The notes under the pieces were generated by a model. It saw nothing but the letters and a program-made list of their open reading frames with translations, ran no database searches and was not told where the DNA came from. A stretch of DNA of 64,000 bases from Albibacterium sp035514885. Lineage in GTDB: Bacteria > Bacteroidota > Bacteroidia > Sphingobacteriales > Sphingobacteriaceae. This document shows positions 1-8,874 of this stretch, piece after piece. Each line of letters starts with the position of its first letter. Position 1 is the stretch's first letter. Location of the stretch: positions 6,680 to 70,679 of the forward strand of contig NZ_DATJCH010000017.1 in the NCBI RefSeq assembly GCF_035514885.1. The letters run 5' to 3'. Position numbers and translations under genes: made by a program.

Positions 1-113
1 AACTCTTTATTACGGAATCAACTGTCAAAAAACATGTCAGCAATATTTACGAGAAAACGGGCTCTTGTAATCGGGTAGAACTGATCCATAAATTGGAACA
101 AAGGCTTATTTAA
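1..113 (+). CDS. C-terminal end of a LuxR-type HTH transcription regulator (5' end outside window)
   Basis: An open frame enters from the left edge (codons from base 3) and stops at TAA 111-113. The visible 36 residues include ITESTVKKHVSNIYEKTG, which is the recognition-helix half of a LuxR/GerE helix-turn-helix (TESTVKKHVSNIYEK is the DNA-reading part). The protein therefore probably binds DNA; whether it carries a receiver or another sensory domain cannot be seen. It lies 160 bp upstream of rteC in the same direction. I am confident of the fold and not of the partner genes. Confidence 0.75.
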   Translation, partial: LFITESTVKKHVSNIYEKTGSCNRVELIHKLEQRLI

Positions 114-276
114 ACATTAAAACACCTCATTTTTGAAAAAGATACTCCTTTTTAGGTACATGAATCCTACTTAAAAAGTATTTTTCAAGAAGATTTCTTT
201 TAGCAACTTTGTTTGGTATTATTTTCTAACACCTATGCCGCTGCCTAGCGACTGGCATTTTCTAAATGATGTTACC

Positions 277-1131
277 ATGAAGCAATTTTCTGATCGTTTA
301 TCGTACGCACTTGAAACAGAATTGTATGCCGTTACAGTAAAACCTGTTTCTGAAAGTGAAAAATTAAAAGAGGCTATTTTTTTATGTAAGAAATCGTTAA
401 CTATTCTCAAACGGTACCTGTCCAGTTATTTTTTTGAATCAATGAAAGAAGAGGTTGAGTTTTTTAAGACCATTAAGCCTGTCTTCTATAGCAAGTATAT
501 CTATTATATTTACCGTTATAATTACCATATCAGTAAACCGCTCGGAAGCAATAAAGTATTGAAAAGCTTCATTACTTCACAGTTGGCTGAACTAAAACAT
601 TATTTTGACAGGAATCAGGTGTTTTATCAATATTATCGTTCTGGTGCTACTCAGTTTGATACATTCTATTTTACGAGAGGAGACTTTAATGATTATTCAG
701 AGTTGGAAGACTTTCAGGGTGACGAAAGCTTTTCTACCAGCCACGATTATAAAATTTCAAAAGTTTTGGCCAATGAGCAGTACCAAGAGTTTCTGATTAA
801 GAAATGCAAAGAGATTAATCAAGACTGCTCTCTCACAGATACGCCTATCGTTTGGACTGGTAACCAATCTGATTTGGTAGAACTTCTATATGCATTGGTT
901 GAGAGTGGGACTTTTAACAATGGAAATGTGAAGATCAAAACGGTGATTCTATATTTTCAAACAATATTTCAGGTAGACCTGAAATATTATTATCATAAGT
1001 TCACTGATATTTCGAATCGAAAAAAGGAAAGGACTGTTTTTTTGGATAAACTAAAAGCTGGCTTGATTAGAAAGATGGATAGTAAAAACGAGTTAAAGCA
1101 GCCTGAGCTGAAGAAGATTCATTTTTCATAA
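277..1131 (+). CDS. rteC: RteC family regulator of conjugative-transposon excision/transfer
   Basis: This 284-residue protein matches the RteC family, which in CTnDOT controls the excision operon. The C-terminal part is diagnostic: WTGNQSDLVELLYALVESG, then NNGNVKIKTVILYFQTIFQ, then a basic RKKERTVFLDKLKAGLIRKMD tail that folds as a winged-helix DNA-binding region in the family. I place the start at the internal ATG at 277 (MKQFSDRLSYALETEL), because RteC proteins begin with this amphipathic segment; an in-frame ATG at 235 would add 14 unrelated residues. The gene sits just before the ABC-F gene and the tra operon, as expected for an element-borne regulator. In CTnDOT rteC is under rteA/rteB control; those genes are not in view. 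Confidence 0.85.
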   Translation: MKQFSDRLSYALETELYAVTVKPVSESEKLKEAIFLCKKSLTILKRYLSSYFFESMKEEVEFFKTIKPVFYSKYIYYIYRYNYHISKPLGSNKVLKSFITSQLAELKHYFDRNQVFYQYYRSGATQFDTFYFTRGDFNDYSELEDFQGDESFSTSHDYKISKVLANEQYQEFLIKKCKEINQDCSLTDTPIVWTGNQSDLVELLYALVESGTFNNGNVKIKTVILYFQTIFQVDLKYYYHKFTDISNRKKERTVFLDKLKAGLIRKMDSKNELKQPELKKIHFS

Positions 1132-1267
1132 GGTTGGCCAATTTTGACTGATTTTTGTGAAACGAGAACTGGACCTTAACGGGTTCTATTATTATGTCTA
1201 TGAAACATTCATTATTTCTACACTATTAATATGCAAATTCCTTGTTTATTAAAAGAGAGCATAAAGG

Positions 1268-1295
1268 TTGAAAATAAAAACTATTTGTATATTTG
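1268..1295 (+). promoter_or_regulatory. Bacteroidota-type promoter for the ABC-F gene
   Basis: TTG at 1268-1270 and TATATTTG at 1288-1295 (TAnnTTTG consensus) are separated by 17 bp. The box lies about 107 bp before the ATG at 1403, leaving an untranslated leader of roughly 100 nt. ABC-F resistance genes are often controlled by leader attenuation, but I see only weak pairing (AACC/GGTT around 1360-1370) and no convincing attenuator. Confidence 0.55.
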
Positions 1296-1402
1296 TAACC
1301 ACCATCAAACAACTGTATAACATGTGATTTAATTTCTTTTAGACAAATTAAAGACTCTGAACCATTCGGTTTGCGATTTTCAATAATCTTAAAGAAAAGA
1401 AC

Positions 1403-2989
1403 ATGCTTATTATACAAAACATTTCATATACACATCCCAATAAAGATTTATTGTTTGACAATTTAAATCTCATTCTTAATAATCACCAAAAAGTAGCTTT
1501 AATCGGAAACAATGGTATAGGAAAATCCATTCTATTAAAAATTATTGCCAACGAACTACCAATTTCTGATGGACAATTAAATGTAGATACTAAACCTTAC
1601 TATATTCCCCAAGTTTTTGGACAATACAATCATTTGACCATTGCCCAGGCACTTGGGGTTGACGATAAACTCGATGCATTAACCGAGATATTAGATGGTA
1701 ACGCTACCGAAGAAAATTATACTTTACTTGACGATAATTGGACAATCGAAGAGCGTTGTCATGAAAGTTTGCAACATTGGCAGTTATATGATTTAAAGTT
1801 GACGGAACGGATGGGAACTTTAAGTGGAGGACAAAAAGCAAAAGTTTTTCTTGCAGGTATTTCCCTTCACCAGCCTGAATTGATCTTAATGGATGAGCCT
1901 AGTAATCATTTGGATGTTTCAGGCAGAGAACTATTGTATAACTTTATTAAAGCAACAAAAAGTACATTAATTGTAGTGAGTCACGATAGAAAACTATTAA
2001 ATATTCTGAGCACCGTTTATGAATTGAGTAAACAAGGAATTAAAATTTATGGCGGTAATTATGAGTTTTATACAGAGCAAAAGAAAATAGAAAGTACTGC
2101 CTTGAGCCAGGACATACACAGCAAAGAAAAAGCCTTCAGAAAAGCAAAAGAAAAGGAACGAAAAACATTGGAGCAACAACAGAAATTAAACATTCGTGGA
2201 AAAGGGAAACAAGAAAAAGCTGGTGTCGCGCGAATAATGATGAACACCTTGCGGAATAATGCCGAAAATAGCACATCAAGAATCAAAAGTATTCACCATG
2301 AAAAAATCGATGGAATTTCGCAGGAATTGCATGGTCTACGATCTAATTTGGCTGATATTGATAAAATGAAGTTTGGTTTTGATAACTCCCCATTGCATAA
2401 AGGTAAAGTTCTGTTTAAAGCTGATAATCTCATTGTGACTTATGATAAACAACCTCTTTGGAATGATAAATTAAGTTTACAACTTACAAGTGGAGAACGA
2501 GTTGCATTAACAGGAAAAAATGGATCAGGAAAAACGACTCTAATAAGAGTTATCTTAGGTGATTTGAAACCACTAAGTGGAACGATCTATCGAACGGAGA
2601 ATAAATCGGTTTATATTGATCAGGATTATTCTTTGATCGATAATCAACTGAATGTTTACGAACAAGCTCAGTCATTTAATCTCTCAGCTCTGTTAGAGCA
2701 TGAAATTAAAATCAGGCTTAATCGTTTTCTGTTTGCAAAAGAAGACTGGAACAAAGTATGTGGTACCTTAAGTGGTGGAGAGAGAATGCGTTTAATGCTA
2801 TGTTGCTTAACCATAAACAATCAATCCCCCGATATTATTATTTTAGACGAACCGACGAATAACCTGGATATTCAGAATATAGAAATTTTGACATCTGCAA
2901 TTAATGCTTATCAAGGAACATTAATTGTTGTTTCGCATGATGAATATTTTTTGGAACAAATAAATATTGATCGGACAATTACACTGTAG
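1403..2989 (+). CDS. ABC-F family ATP-binding protein (possible ribosome-protection factor)
   Basis: A 528-residue cytosolic protein with two ABC ATPase domains and no membrane segment. Domain 1 has Walker A GNNGIGKS (about residues 36-43), signature LSGGQKAKV and Walker B LILMDEPSNHLD. Domain 2 has GKNGSGKTT, LSGGERMRL and IIILDEPTNNLD. Between them lies a charged helical linker (about residues 220-310) rich in K, E and Q, the P-site interacting region of ABC-F proteins. The family includes housekeeping translation factors and antibiotic target-protection proteins such as the Msr, Vga and Lsa types. Placement on a mobile element next to rteC, with its own promoter and terminator, favours a resistance-type role, but substrate class cannot be read from the sequence. 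Confidence 0.85.
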   Translation: MLIIQNISYTHPNKDLLFDNLNLILNNHQKVALIGNNGIGKSILLKIIANELPISDGQLNVDTKPYYIPQVFGQYNHLTIAQALGVDDKLDALTEILDGNATEENYTLLDDNWTIEERCHESLQHWQLYDLKLTERMGTLSGGQKAKVFLAGISLHQPELILMDEPSNHLDVSGRELLYNFIKATKSTLIVVSHDRKLLNILSTVYELSKQGIKIYGGNYEFYTEQKKIESTALSQDIHSKEKAFRKAKEKERKTLEQQQKLNIRGKGKQEKAGVARIMMNTLRNNAENSTSRIKSIHHEKIDGISQELHGLRSNLADIDKMKFGFDNSPLHKGKVLFKADNLIVTYDKQPLWNDKLSLQLTSGERVALTGKNGSGKTTLIRVILGDLKPLSGTIYRTENKSVYIDQDYSLIDNQLNVYEQAQSFNLSALLEHEIKIRLNRFLFAKEDWNKVCGTLSGGERMRLMLCCLTINNQSPDIIILDEPTNNLDIQNIEILTSAINAYQGTLIVVSHDEYFLEQINIDRTITL

Positions 2990-3049
2990 ATATCACACTA
3001 TCTGATTCAATGAATTTGCACATTTTCTATTTGATTATAATTATTTAAG

Positions 3050-3098
3050 AACAATCAATGAATGAGTATGTATATGCTCGAATACATTGATTGTTTTT
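3050..3098 (+). terminator. Rho-independent terminator after the ABC-F gene
   Basis: AACAATCAATG (3050-3060) pairs perfectly over 11 bp with CATTGATTGTT (3085-3095), loop 24 nt, followed by a short T run. It lies 60 bp after the ABC-F stop and isolates that gene from the tra operon. Confidence 0.6.
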
Positions 3099-3155
3099 GA
3101 TATAAGTTGCTTTTCGAGTTAGTTTTCAAGCTATTTTGTGTTTGAACTTAGTAAT

Positions 3156-3185
3156 AAAACACACACCTCACCCTAAAGGTGTGAA
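3156..3185 (+). repeat. 30-bp imperfect palindromic repeat, copy 1 (upstream of the tra operon)
   Basis: The 30-bp unit contains CACACCT (3162-3168) and AGGTGTG (3177-3183) as inverted arms around an 8-nt loop. A second copy with 27 of 30 identical bases lies at 63815-63844, where only three loop-side bases differ. On the minus strand the hairpin is followed by TGTTTTATT, so it could end minus-strand transcription. Here it lies 71 bp before the first tra-operon gene. Confidence 0.6.
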
Positions 3186-3255
3186 CTCCTGACAAAATCT
3201 TCCCCCACATTTGCCTCCAGTTCAGCAATGGTGCTGTTCGATAAACTGAAGGATT

Positions 3256-3528
3256 ATGTTTACATCCATTTCATGGCAGCAATACTTGCAAGCCATAGCA
3301 ATCTTGACCTCCGCTTATTACACTGCGGTTATTTTACTCTATTTCAGGGTAGAGTTATTCGCCATCCTACATCGCATTAAAAATGGGAAACCTTTTCACG
3401 AATCCCATTCGCAAAAAAAGGAAGTGCTTGGAACAATCGCACAAGATCAGCATGAGCATAGTTTCAATGCCGAAGAACTTGAATTCTCTTCAAGGGAACC
3501 CAATCAATTAATCGATGAAACCCATTAA
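3256..3528 (+). CDS. Small membrane protein opening the tra operon
   Basis: A 90-residue protein with one hydrophobic segment near the N-terminus (about residues 8-30, YLQAIAILTSAYYTAVILLY) followed by a short basic stretch and a hydrophilic, acidic C-terminus. It ends 11 bp before traE and is co-directional with the tra genes, so it is probably the first cistron of the operon. I do not recognise a named family with certainty; proteins of this size and shape often precede traE in Bacteroidota conjugation loci. It may be an inner-membrane accessory of the mating apparatus, which is inferred only from context. Confidence 0.6.
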   Translation: MFTSISWQQYLQAIAILTSAYYTAVILLYFRVELFAILHRIKNGKPFHESHSQKKEVLGTIAQDQHEHSFNAEELEFSSREPNQLIDETH

Positions 3529-3539
3529 TCACATTTTTT

Positions 3540-3875
3540 ATGAAAGCGAACTCAAATTCACTCAAACTTATTGGCAATAAGGTCAATATAATTATTGTAA
3601 CCATAGCGTTGGTTCTAATCGCCGGAAGTCTATTCGCACAGGATGGTAATGCTGGAATTAACGAAGCAACGAACAAAGTGAAAGGATATTTCACTACGGG
3701 CACCGACTTAATGTACGCCATTGGTGCTGTCTCTGGATTAGTGGGTGCGATTAAGGTATACCAAAAATGGAACGGTGGTGATCATGATACCGGAAAGGTT
3801 GCAGCCGCTTGGTTTGGAAGCTGTGTTTTTTTAGTGGTAGTAGCTACTGTTTTGCAATCCTTTTTCGGAATCTAG
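3540..3875 (+). CDS. traE: TraE-like conjugal transfer protein (DUF4134)
   Basis: A 111-residue protein with an N-terminal signal/TM segment ending near LFAQDG, then ATNKVKGYFTTGTDLMYAIGAVSGLVGAIKVYQKW, then a second TM segment at the C-terminus. This small two-helix hydrophobic protein matches DUF4134/TraE of Bacteroidota conjugative elements, thought to play the VirB2/VirB3-like membrane role (pilin-like or channel component). It is followed two bases later by traF and is clearly in the same operon. The size is normal for the family. Confidence 0.85.
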   Translation: MKANSNSLKLIGNKVNIIIVTIALVLIAGSLFAQDGNAGINEATNKVKGYFTTGTDLMYAIGAVSGLVGAIKVYQKWNGGDHDTGKVAAAWFGSCVFLVVVATVLQSFFGI

Positions 3876-3877
3876 TT

Positions 3878-4228
3878 ATGGCAACAATTTATAGAATAAA
3901 CAAAGGGATTAATAAACCCATCGAATTTCGGGGATTAAAAGCCCAGTACATTACGTATTTGGCGATTGGTCTGGTCGCACTGCTCATCCTGTTTGCATCC
4001 TTGTATATTATAGGTATCAATCTATTTGTCTGCATCTTTCTGGTAGGTGGGTTCGGTTTTGGGTTGTTTGCGACGGTATATCGATTGAGTCACCAGTATG
4101 GGGAACATGGATTGTTGAAGCGGCTGGCTAGAAAGTATATTCCGGAATTTATCCGATTTAAATCCCGAAGATTTTTCACTAATCTGGATCCTAAGGTGAT
4201 TCAAAAGAATAGGAGGAAGTATGGCTAA
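3878..4228 (+). CDS. traF: TraF-like conjugal transfer protein (DUF4133)
   Basis: A 116-residue protein starting MATIYRINKGINKPIEFRGL, the characteristic N-terminus of DUF4133/TraF. Two adjacent TM helices (about residues 22-62) precede a basic C-terminus (YIPEFIRFKSRRFF). I use the ATG at 3878 rather than an upstream in-frame ATG inside traE, because the family N-terminus begins here and it follows the traE stop by two bases. The 3' end overlaps traG by eight bases, implying translational coupling. It is likely VirB3-like, anchoring the TraG ATPase at the inner membrane. Confidence 0.85.
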   Translation: MATIYRINKGINKPIEFRGLKAQYITYLAIGLVALLILFASLYIIGINLFVCIFLVGGFGFGLFATVYRLSHQYGEHGLLKRLARKYIPEFIRFKSRRFFTNLDPKVIQKNRRKYG

Positions 4229-6710
4229 GCCGATTGATATTGAAAATATATTTCCGATCTATAAAGTGGAGAACAATGCGATAATCTCTGTATTCGGAGA
4301 TATAACCGTGGCCTACGAGGTGATACTCCCTGAGATTTTCTCATTATCCAATCATGAGTATGAGACTTTTCATCAGGCATGGGTAAAGGCAATTCGGGTT
4401 CTTCCTAAGCATAGTTGCTTTCATAAACAGGACTGGTTTATCAAAGACACCTATCAACCATTTTTTGAAAACACCGAAACGTCAGCATTGCCCTCCCAGA
4501 GCTTTCTCTCTGAAAGTAGTGAACGGTTCTTTAATGAACGTCCCTTCATGAACCATAAATGTTATGTTTTTTTATCCAAGAAACCTAAGCAGAGACGTTC
4601 GGCAAATTCTGCACTTTCTGGATTATTTCGGCGATCGATTGTTCCTAATGAGACCTTAAATGCAGGAATTATCAATGGTTTTTTAGACAAAGCACACCAG
4701 TTTGAACGGATCATGCTTGACAGTGGATTTGTCCAATTAAATCGTCTCACCAACGATCAATTGGCAGGTGATGAAACAAAAGTTGGCTTGATTGAACGGT
4801 ACTGTTTTCTGCTAAATGAAACAGAGAAGGCTTCTATAAAGGATATCCATTTAAAAGATGAAATCAAGGTAGGTAATAGCCATGTGCAACTCTTTAGTTT
4901 ATCAGATGTTGAGCACCTACCTTCCTTATGTGGATCACGCATCAATTACGATATGTACAGTACGGATCGAACAAAATGCAGTATCGGATTCGCTTCTCCT
5001 CTCGGGCAATTGCTGAATTGTAACCACATTTTTAATCAATACATTTTCATTGAAGACTCAGAGAAAACCCTGAAGCAATTGGAAGGTAAACGCTTGCGAC
5101 TTCAATCCTTATCCGCTTACTCAAGAGATAACTCGATTGCTCGTGATGCGACACAGGAATTCTTGAATGAAGCAATAAGCCAACAACGATTGCCGGTAAA
5201 GTCGCATTTCAATGTATTAGCATGGTGTGACGATCCAGATGAAAAAAAAAATACTGTGCGAACTCATGTTTCCTCCGCCATGGCACAAATGGATGCAACA
5301 CCCAAACAGGAAACGGACGGTGCCCCTCAAATATGGTGGGCGGGTATACCTGGGAATGAAGCCGACTTTCCGATGAATGATACCTTTGATACTTTTCTGG
5401 AGCAAGCCTGTTGTTTCTTGAACTTAGAAACCAATTACCGAACATCTTTAAGCCCAATAGGGATTCGATTAGGCGACCGTTTAACAGGTAAACCAGTGCA
5501 TGTAGACATTTCTGATGAACCCATGAAAAAAGGGATTTGCAACAACCGGAATAAGTTTATTATCGGCCCCTCAGGTTCAGGGAAATCATTTTTTACTAAC
5601 CACATGGTAAGAAGCTACTATGAACAAGGCACGCACGTTCTGCTGATTGATGTCGGGCATAGTTATAAGGGTTTATGTGATTTGGTCGGCGGTTATTACT
5701 TCACCTATGAAGAATCCAACCCGATCAAATTCAACCCTTTTTACATCAGTAAAGGTTATAAACTCGATACGGAAAAGAAGGAAAGCTTAAAAAGCCTCAT
5801 CCTAGCACTTTGGAAGAAAGAAGATGAAAAGCTAAATCGGCTAGAGTATGTGGCAGTATCAAATGCATTGCATGGCTATTATCAGAAATTGTCGAAATCT
5901 CCCAACCTATTTCCTTGCTTCAACACCTTTTACGATTACTTGAAGTCTGATTTTGCGAAGCAGATTAATGAGGACAACGTAAAAAGGACACATTTCGACC
6001 TGGATAACCTACTGTATGTTCTGAAACCATTTTATCAAGACGGTGAGTTTGGCTACCTATTAAACGCTACTGAAAACTTAGAGCTTTTAAGCGAACGGTT
6101 TATTGTTTTCGAATTAGATAACATCAAGGATCATCCCATTCTTTTTCCAGTCGTCACGCTCATCATCATGGAAACCTTCCTTAGCAAGATGCGGAAATTG
6201 AAAGGCATCAGGAAGATGATCCTGATTGAAGAAGCCTGGAAAGCAATCGCTAAGGAGGGAATGGCAGAATACATAAAATACCTATTCAGAACGGTTCGTA
6301 AGTTTTTTGGGGAGGCTGTTATTGTTACCCAAGACCTGGATGATGTTATCAGTTCAACTGTCTTAAAAGATACGATTATCAATAATTCAGATTGTAAAAT
6401 CCTAATGGATCAATCCAAGTATCAAAACAAGTTTGACATCATTCAGGATCTATTGGGCTTAACGGAAAAGGAAAAGGTTCAAGTGCTATCGGTGAATAAA
6501 GCCAATGATCCTAAACTGAAATACAAGGAGGTCTTCATCAGCTTGGGTGGTCAGTTAAGCAAAGTGTACAGGACAGAGGTTAGCCCCGAAGAATACTTGG
6601 CCTATACTACTGAAGAAAGCGAAAAGCTTAAAGTACAGGAGTATTCGAGAAGATTTGGAAGCACTGAAAAAGGAATTGAAATGCTGGCAAAGGAGTTAAA
6701 AACAGAATAG
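4221..6710 (+). CDS. traG: TraG, VirB4-like conjugation ATPase
   Basis: An 829-residue protein that energises the mating channel. The N-terminal half is the TraG/DUF3875-type domain; the C-terminal half is a VirB4-like RecA-fold ATPase. Walker A is GPSGSGKSFF at about residues 449-458, followed by HVLLIDVGHSYKGLC, and the Walker B region is KMILIEEAWKAIAKEG at about 664-679. The length agrees with CTnDOT-type TraG. Start ATG 4221 overlaps traF by eight bases. A VirB4 homologue is essential in all type IV secretion systems, so its intact frame argues that this tra module is functional. Despite the name it is not the VirD4 coupling protein. Confidence 0.92.
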   Translation: MAKPIDIENIFPIYKVENNAIISVFGDITVAYEVILPEIFSLSNHEYETFHQAWVKAIRVLPKHSCFHKQDWFIKDTYQPFFENTETSALPSQSFLSESSERFFNERPFMNHKCYVFLSKKPKQRRSANSALSGLFRRSIVPNETLNAGIINGFLDKAHQFERIMLDSGFVQLNRLTNDQLAGDETKVGLIERYCFLLNETEKASIKDIHLKDEIKVGNSHVQLFSLSDVEHLPSLCGSRINYDMYSTDRTKCSIGFASPLGQLLNCNHIFNQYIFIEDSEKTLKQLEGKRLRLQSLSAYSRDNSIARDATQEFLNEAISQQRLPVKSHFNVLAWCDDPDEKKNTVRTHVSSAMAQMDATPKQETDGAPQIWWAGIPGNEADFPMNDTFDTFLEQACCFLNLETNYRTSLSPIGIRLGDRLTGKPVHVDISDEPMKKGICNNRNKFIIGPSGSGKSFFTNHMVRSYYEQGTHVLLIDVGHSYKGLCDLVGGYYFTYEESNPIKFNPFYISKGYKLDTEKKESLKSLILALWKKEDEKLNRLEYVAVSNALHGYYQKLSKSPNLFPCFNTFYDYLKSDFAKQINEDNVKRTHFDLDNLLYVLKPFYQDGEFGYLLNATENLELLSERFIVFELDNIKDHPILFPVVTLIIMETFLSKMRKLKGIRKMILIEEAWKAIAKEGMAEYIKYLFRTVRKFFGEAVIVTQDLDDVISSTVLKDTIINNSDCKILMDQSKYQNKFDIIQDLLGLTEKEKVQVLSVNKANDPKLKYKEVFISLGGQLSKVYRTEVSPEEYLAYTTEESEKLKVQEYSRRFGSTEKGIEMLAKELKTE

Positions 6711-6730
6711 TGAACCCTAATTAATGAGAC

Positions 6731-7420
6731 ATGAAGAAATTAATGATTTATATGCCTGCGAGTATGATTGTGCTGATGGTCGCCTTGCCCATGAAGCAGG
6801 TCAACGCACAATTGGCGATAGTAGAAGTGATCAAGGCAGGAGTAAAAAAGGTGATTAAAGCAGTCGATCTTAAAATTCAGCGGATGCAGAACGAAACTAT
6901 TTGGTTGCAAAATGCCCAAAAAGTGATGGAAAATCAGTTATCCAAATTAAAACTGACCGAGATAGCGGATTGGACAGAGCGTCAAAAGGAATTATACGGT
7001 AAATACTATGCTGATCTATGGAAAGTTAAAGCCGCGATTTCCTACTATCAACGAATTAAAGACGTCACGACCAAACAAGTTTTCCTGGTGGATGAATATA
7101 AAAAAGCCTGGAGTCTCGCACAACAAGACAAAAATTTCACAATCGAGGAACTAGATTATATGCATCAAGTATATATGGGCATTTTAAAAGAGAGCGTAAA
7201 CAATATGGATCAAATTCTGCTGGTGGTGAATTCTTTCAAAACGCAGATGACTGATGCCAAGCGATTGGAACTTATCAATGATGCAGCAGACAAGATTGAT
7301 GTCAATTACAACGACCTTAAGCAGTTTAATAACCAGAGTATCGTGATGAGTCTACAACGTTCCAAAAGTAAGGAAGAAGTTGCAGCAGTTCAACGCTTAT
7401 ATGGATTAGAAGCAGATTGA
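6731..7420 (+). CDS. traI: TraI-like secreted conjugation protein (DUF4141)
   Basis: A 229-residue, strongly helical protein with an N-terminal signal peptide (cleavage near KQVNAQ). The sequence KAVDLKIQRMQNETIWLQNAQKVMENQLSKLKL followed by YGKYYADLWKVKAAISYYQRI is typical of Bacteroidota TraI (DUF4141), a periplasmic component with a VirB5-like place in the operon. It is unrelated to the F-plasmid relaxase TraI. The last 25 residues (LQRSKSKEEVAAVQRLYGL) resemble the end of the TerB-like protein two genes downstream. It is 20 bp after traG and one base before the next gene. Confidence 0.85.
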   Translation: MKKLMIYMPASMIVLMVALPMKQVNAQLAIVEVIKAGVKKVIKAVDLKIQRMQNETIWLQNAQKVMENQLSKLKLTEIADWTERQKELYGKYYADLWKVKAAISYYQRIKDVTTKQVFLVDEYKKAWSLAQQDKNFTIEELDYMHQVYMGILKESVNNMDQILLVVNSFKTQMTDAKRLELINDAADKIDVNYNDLKQFNNQSIVMSLQRSKSKEEVAAVQRLYGLEAD

Positions 7421-7421
7421 C

Positions 7422-8036
7422 ATGAAAATATTGATTTGCATCCTGTTCTTAGCCCTCTCGATTAGCAGCCAAGCCCAAACATGGAATGAATTTTTCAGAC
7501 AAAAGAAAACCCAAGAAAAATACCTTTTACAACAAATTGTTGCTCTAAAAGTCTATGCAGGTTATCTGAAAGACGGTTATGTCATTGCCTCCAAAGGAAT
7601 TCATTCTATTGAGTCTTTTGCAAATGGCGAGTTCAGTCTTCACGATGCTTTTTTTAGTTCGCTCAAGGTAGTTAGTCCCCTCATTGCAAATAATGGAAAT
7701 GTTGATGATATCCTAGGTTGGCAAGTGGAGATTAAGAAGCAATTTTCCTCGCTTTCAAAAATGACTCTACATGACCAACGCAAAGACTATTTTGAAAATG
7801 TGAAAGACAAAATAGTAAAAGAATGTGAAGTTGATTTGGAGGAACTTCTCCTGCTGATCTCATCTGGAGAACTAGAGATGTCAGATGATGAACGGCTAAA
7901 ACGCTTAGAAAGGATTCATCACAGCATGAAGGATAAATACCAGTTTACGCAAGTCTTCATTAACCAGGTCAAGGTATTGGAAAAGCAGATCGAATTAGAA
8001 AAACGAAGCATTCAAAGAATGCGAAAAAATCACTAA
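7422..8036 (+). CDS. TerB-like secreted tra-operon protein, paralogue 1
   Basis: A 204-residue protein with a signal peptide (cleavage near SSQAQT) and otherwise helical. The core GYLKDGYVIASKGIHSIE, NGEFSLHDAFFSSLKVVSPL and MSDDERLKRLERIH is shared with the next gene, so the two are tandem paralogues. Family members in Bacteroidota tra operons are usually labelled TerB-family tellurite resistance proteins, but that label reflects fold similarity rather than tested function. The start follows the traI stop by one base. I infer a periplasmic accessory of the mating apparatus. Confidence 0.75.
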   Translation: MKILICILFLALSISSQAQTWNEFFRQKKTQEKYLLQQIVALKVYAGYLKDGYVIASKGIHSIESFANGEFSLHDAFFSSLKVVSPLIANNGNVDDILGWQVEIKKQFSSLSKMTLHDQRKDYFENVKDKIVKECEVDLEELLLLISSGELEMSDDERLKRLERIHHSMKDKYQFTQVFINQVKVLEKQIELEKRSIQRMRKNH

Positions 8037-8053
8037 ACCCCAAACTAGCGATT

Positions 8054-8683
8054 ATGAAGTGTATTTGGCTATCAATCTTAATAATTGGAACAAACCTTTC
8101 GGTAAAGGCGCAATCTAAGGAAATTCAGCAGTTAATGTTGAATTATGAAAAGCTTACCCAGCTAAAAAATATCCTAACCGACATGAAAAAAGGGTATCAG
8201 GTGGTGAGTAACGGCTATACAGCCATTAAGGATATATCGGAAGGGAATTTTAATCTCCACGATGCCTTTATTGAGGGACTGCTTTCTGTAAGTCCTGCAA
8301 TAAAAAATTATAAGAGAGTTCCCGACATCATTCAGTATCAGAAATACATTATTCGAGAGTACAAAAATGCTTATAAAAATTTCAAGTTAAGTGGATTCTT
8401 CAACGAAGGTGAAATTGAATATATGGGAAACGTCTATAGTAATTTGTTCAATCAGAGTGTAAAGAGCCTTGACGAATTGGCGACAGTGATAACGTCCTCA
8501 AAATTAAGCATGAGTGATGATGAACGATTGCATGCGATCGACAGGATTTTTGCAGAAACAGAAGACAAACTCCAGTTTCTTCGAATGTTCAATAAAAACG
8601 CTAAAATTTTAGCGTTGCAACGGAGTAAAGAATTCCGAAACCTTGAATCGTCTCAAAAACTCTATCAACTAAATCTTAATTGA
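8054..8683 (+). CDS. TerB-like secreted tra-operon protein, paralogue 2
   Basis: A 209-residue secreted helical protein (signal peptide ending near SVKAQS). It repeats the layout of the preceding gene: MKKGYQVVSNGYTAIKDIS, EGNFNLHDAFIEGLLSVSP, LSMSDDERLHAIDRI, and a tail LALQRSKEFRNLESSQKLYQL that also matches the TraI C-terminus. It is the closer of the two to the family usually seen between traI and traJ. It is followed by about 190 bp of non-coding DNA holding two covarying hairpins before traJ. Confidence 0.78.
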   Translation: MKCIWLSILIIGTNLSVKAQSKEIQQLMLNYEKLTQLKNILTDMKKGYQVVSNGYTAIKDISEGNFNLHDAFIEGLLSVSPAIKNYKRVPDIIQYQKYIIREYKNAYKNFKLSGFFNEGEIEYMGNVYSNLFNQSVKSLDELATVITSSKLSMSDDERLHAIDRIFAETEDKLQFLRMFNKNAKILALQRSKEFRNLESSQKLYQLNLN

Positions 8684-8688
8684 CAGCT

Positions 8689-8756
8689 ATGAAACCATCA
8701 TGAGCTTAATATAAACTCACACAAAGCGATGAATATAGTGCTCATGGTAGCTTCAT
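8689..8756 (+). repeat. Intercistronic hairpin element, copy 1
   Basis: Left arm ATGAAACCATCATGAGC (8689-8705) faces right arm GCTCATGGTAGCTTCAT (8740-8756), with 14 of 17 complementary positions around a 34-nt loop. Two more copies (8784-8849 and 12106-12174) have the same plan but changed bases in both arms. Confidence 0.65.
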
Positions 8757-8783
8757 CGCCTATAAAAAACAAAATATATTCTG

Positions 8784-8849
8784 ATGAAACCATCATGAGT
8801 TCGAAAAACTCACAAACTGAAAAAGAATAACCACTCATGATAGCTTCAT
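8784..8849 (+). repeat. Intercistronic hairpin element, copy 2
   Basis: Left arm ATGAAACCATCATGAGT (8784-8800) and right arm ACTCATGATAGCTTCAT (8833-8849) pair at 15 of 17 positions. Compared with copy 1, the inner C/G closing pair is T/A here, a compensatory change. The right arm ends 25 bases before the traJ start codon. Confidence 0.65.
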
Positions 8850-8874
8850 TGCCACTTTTAAACAATTTATTCCA

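Noticed and set aside
7422..8683. Tellurite-resistance function for the TerB-like genes
   Set aside because: They have signal peptides and lie inside a tra operon; a ter operon context is absent, so a transfer role is more likely.
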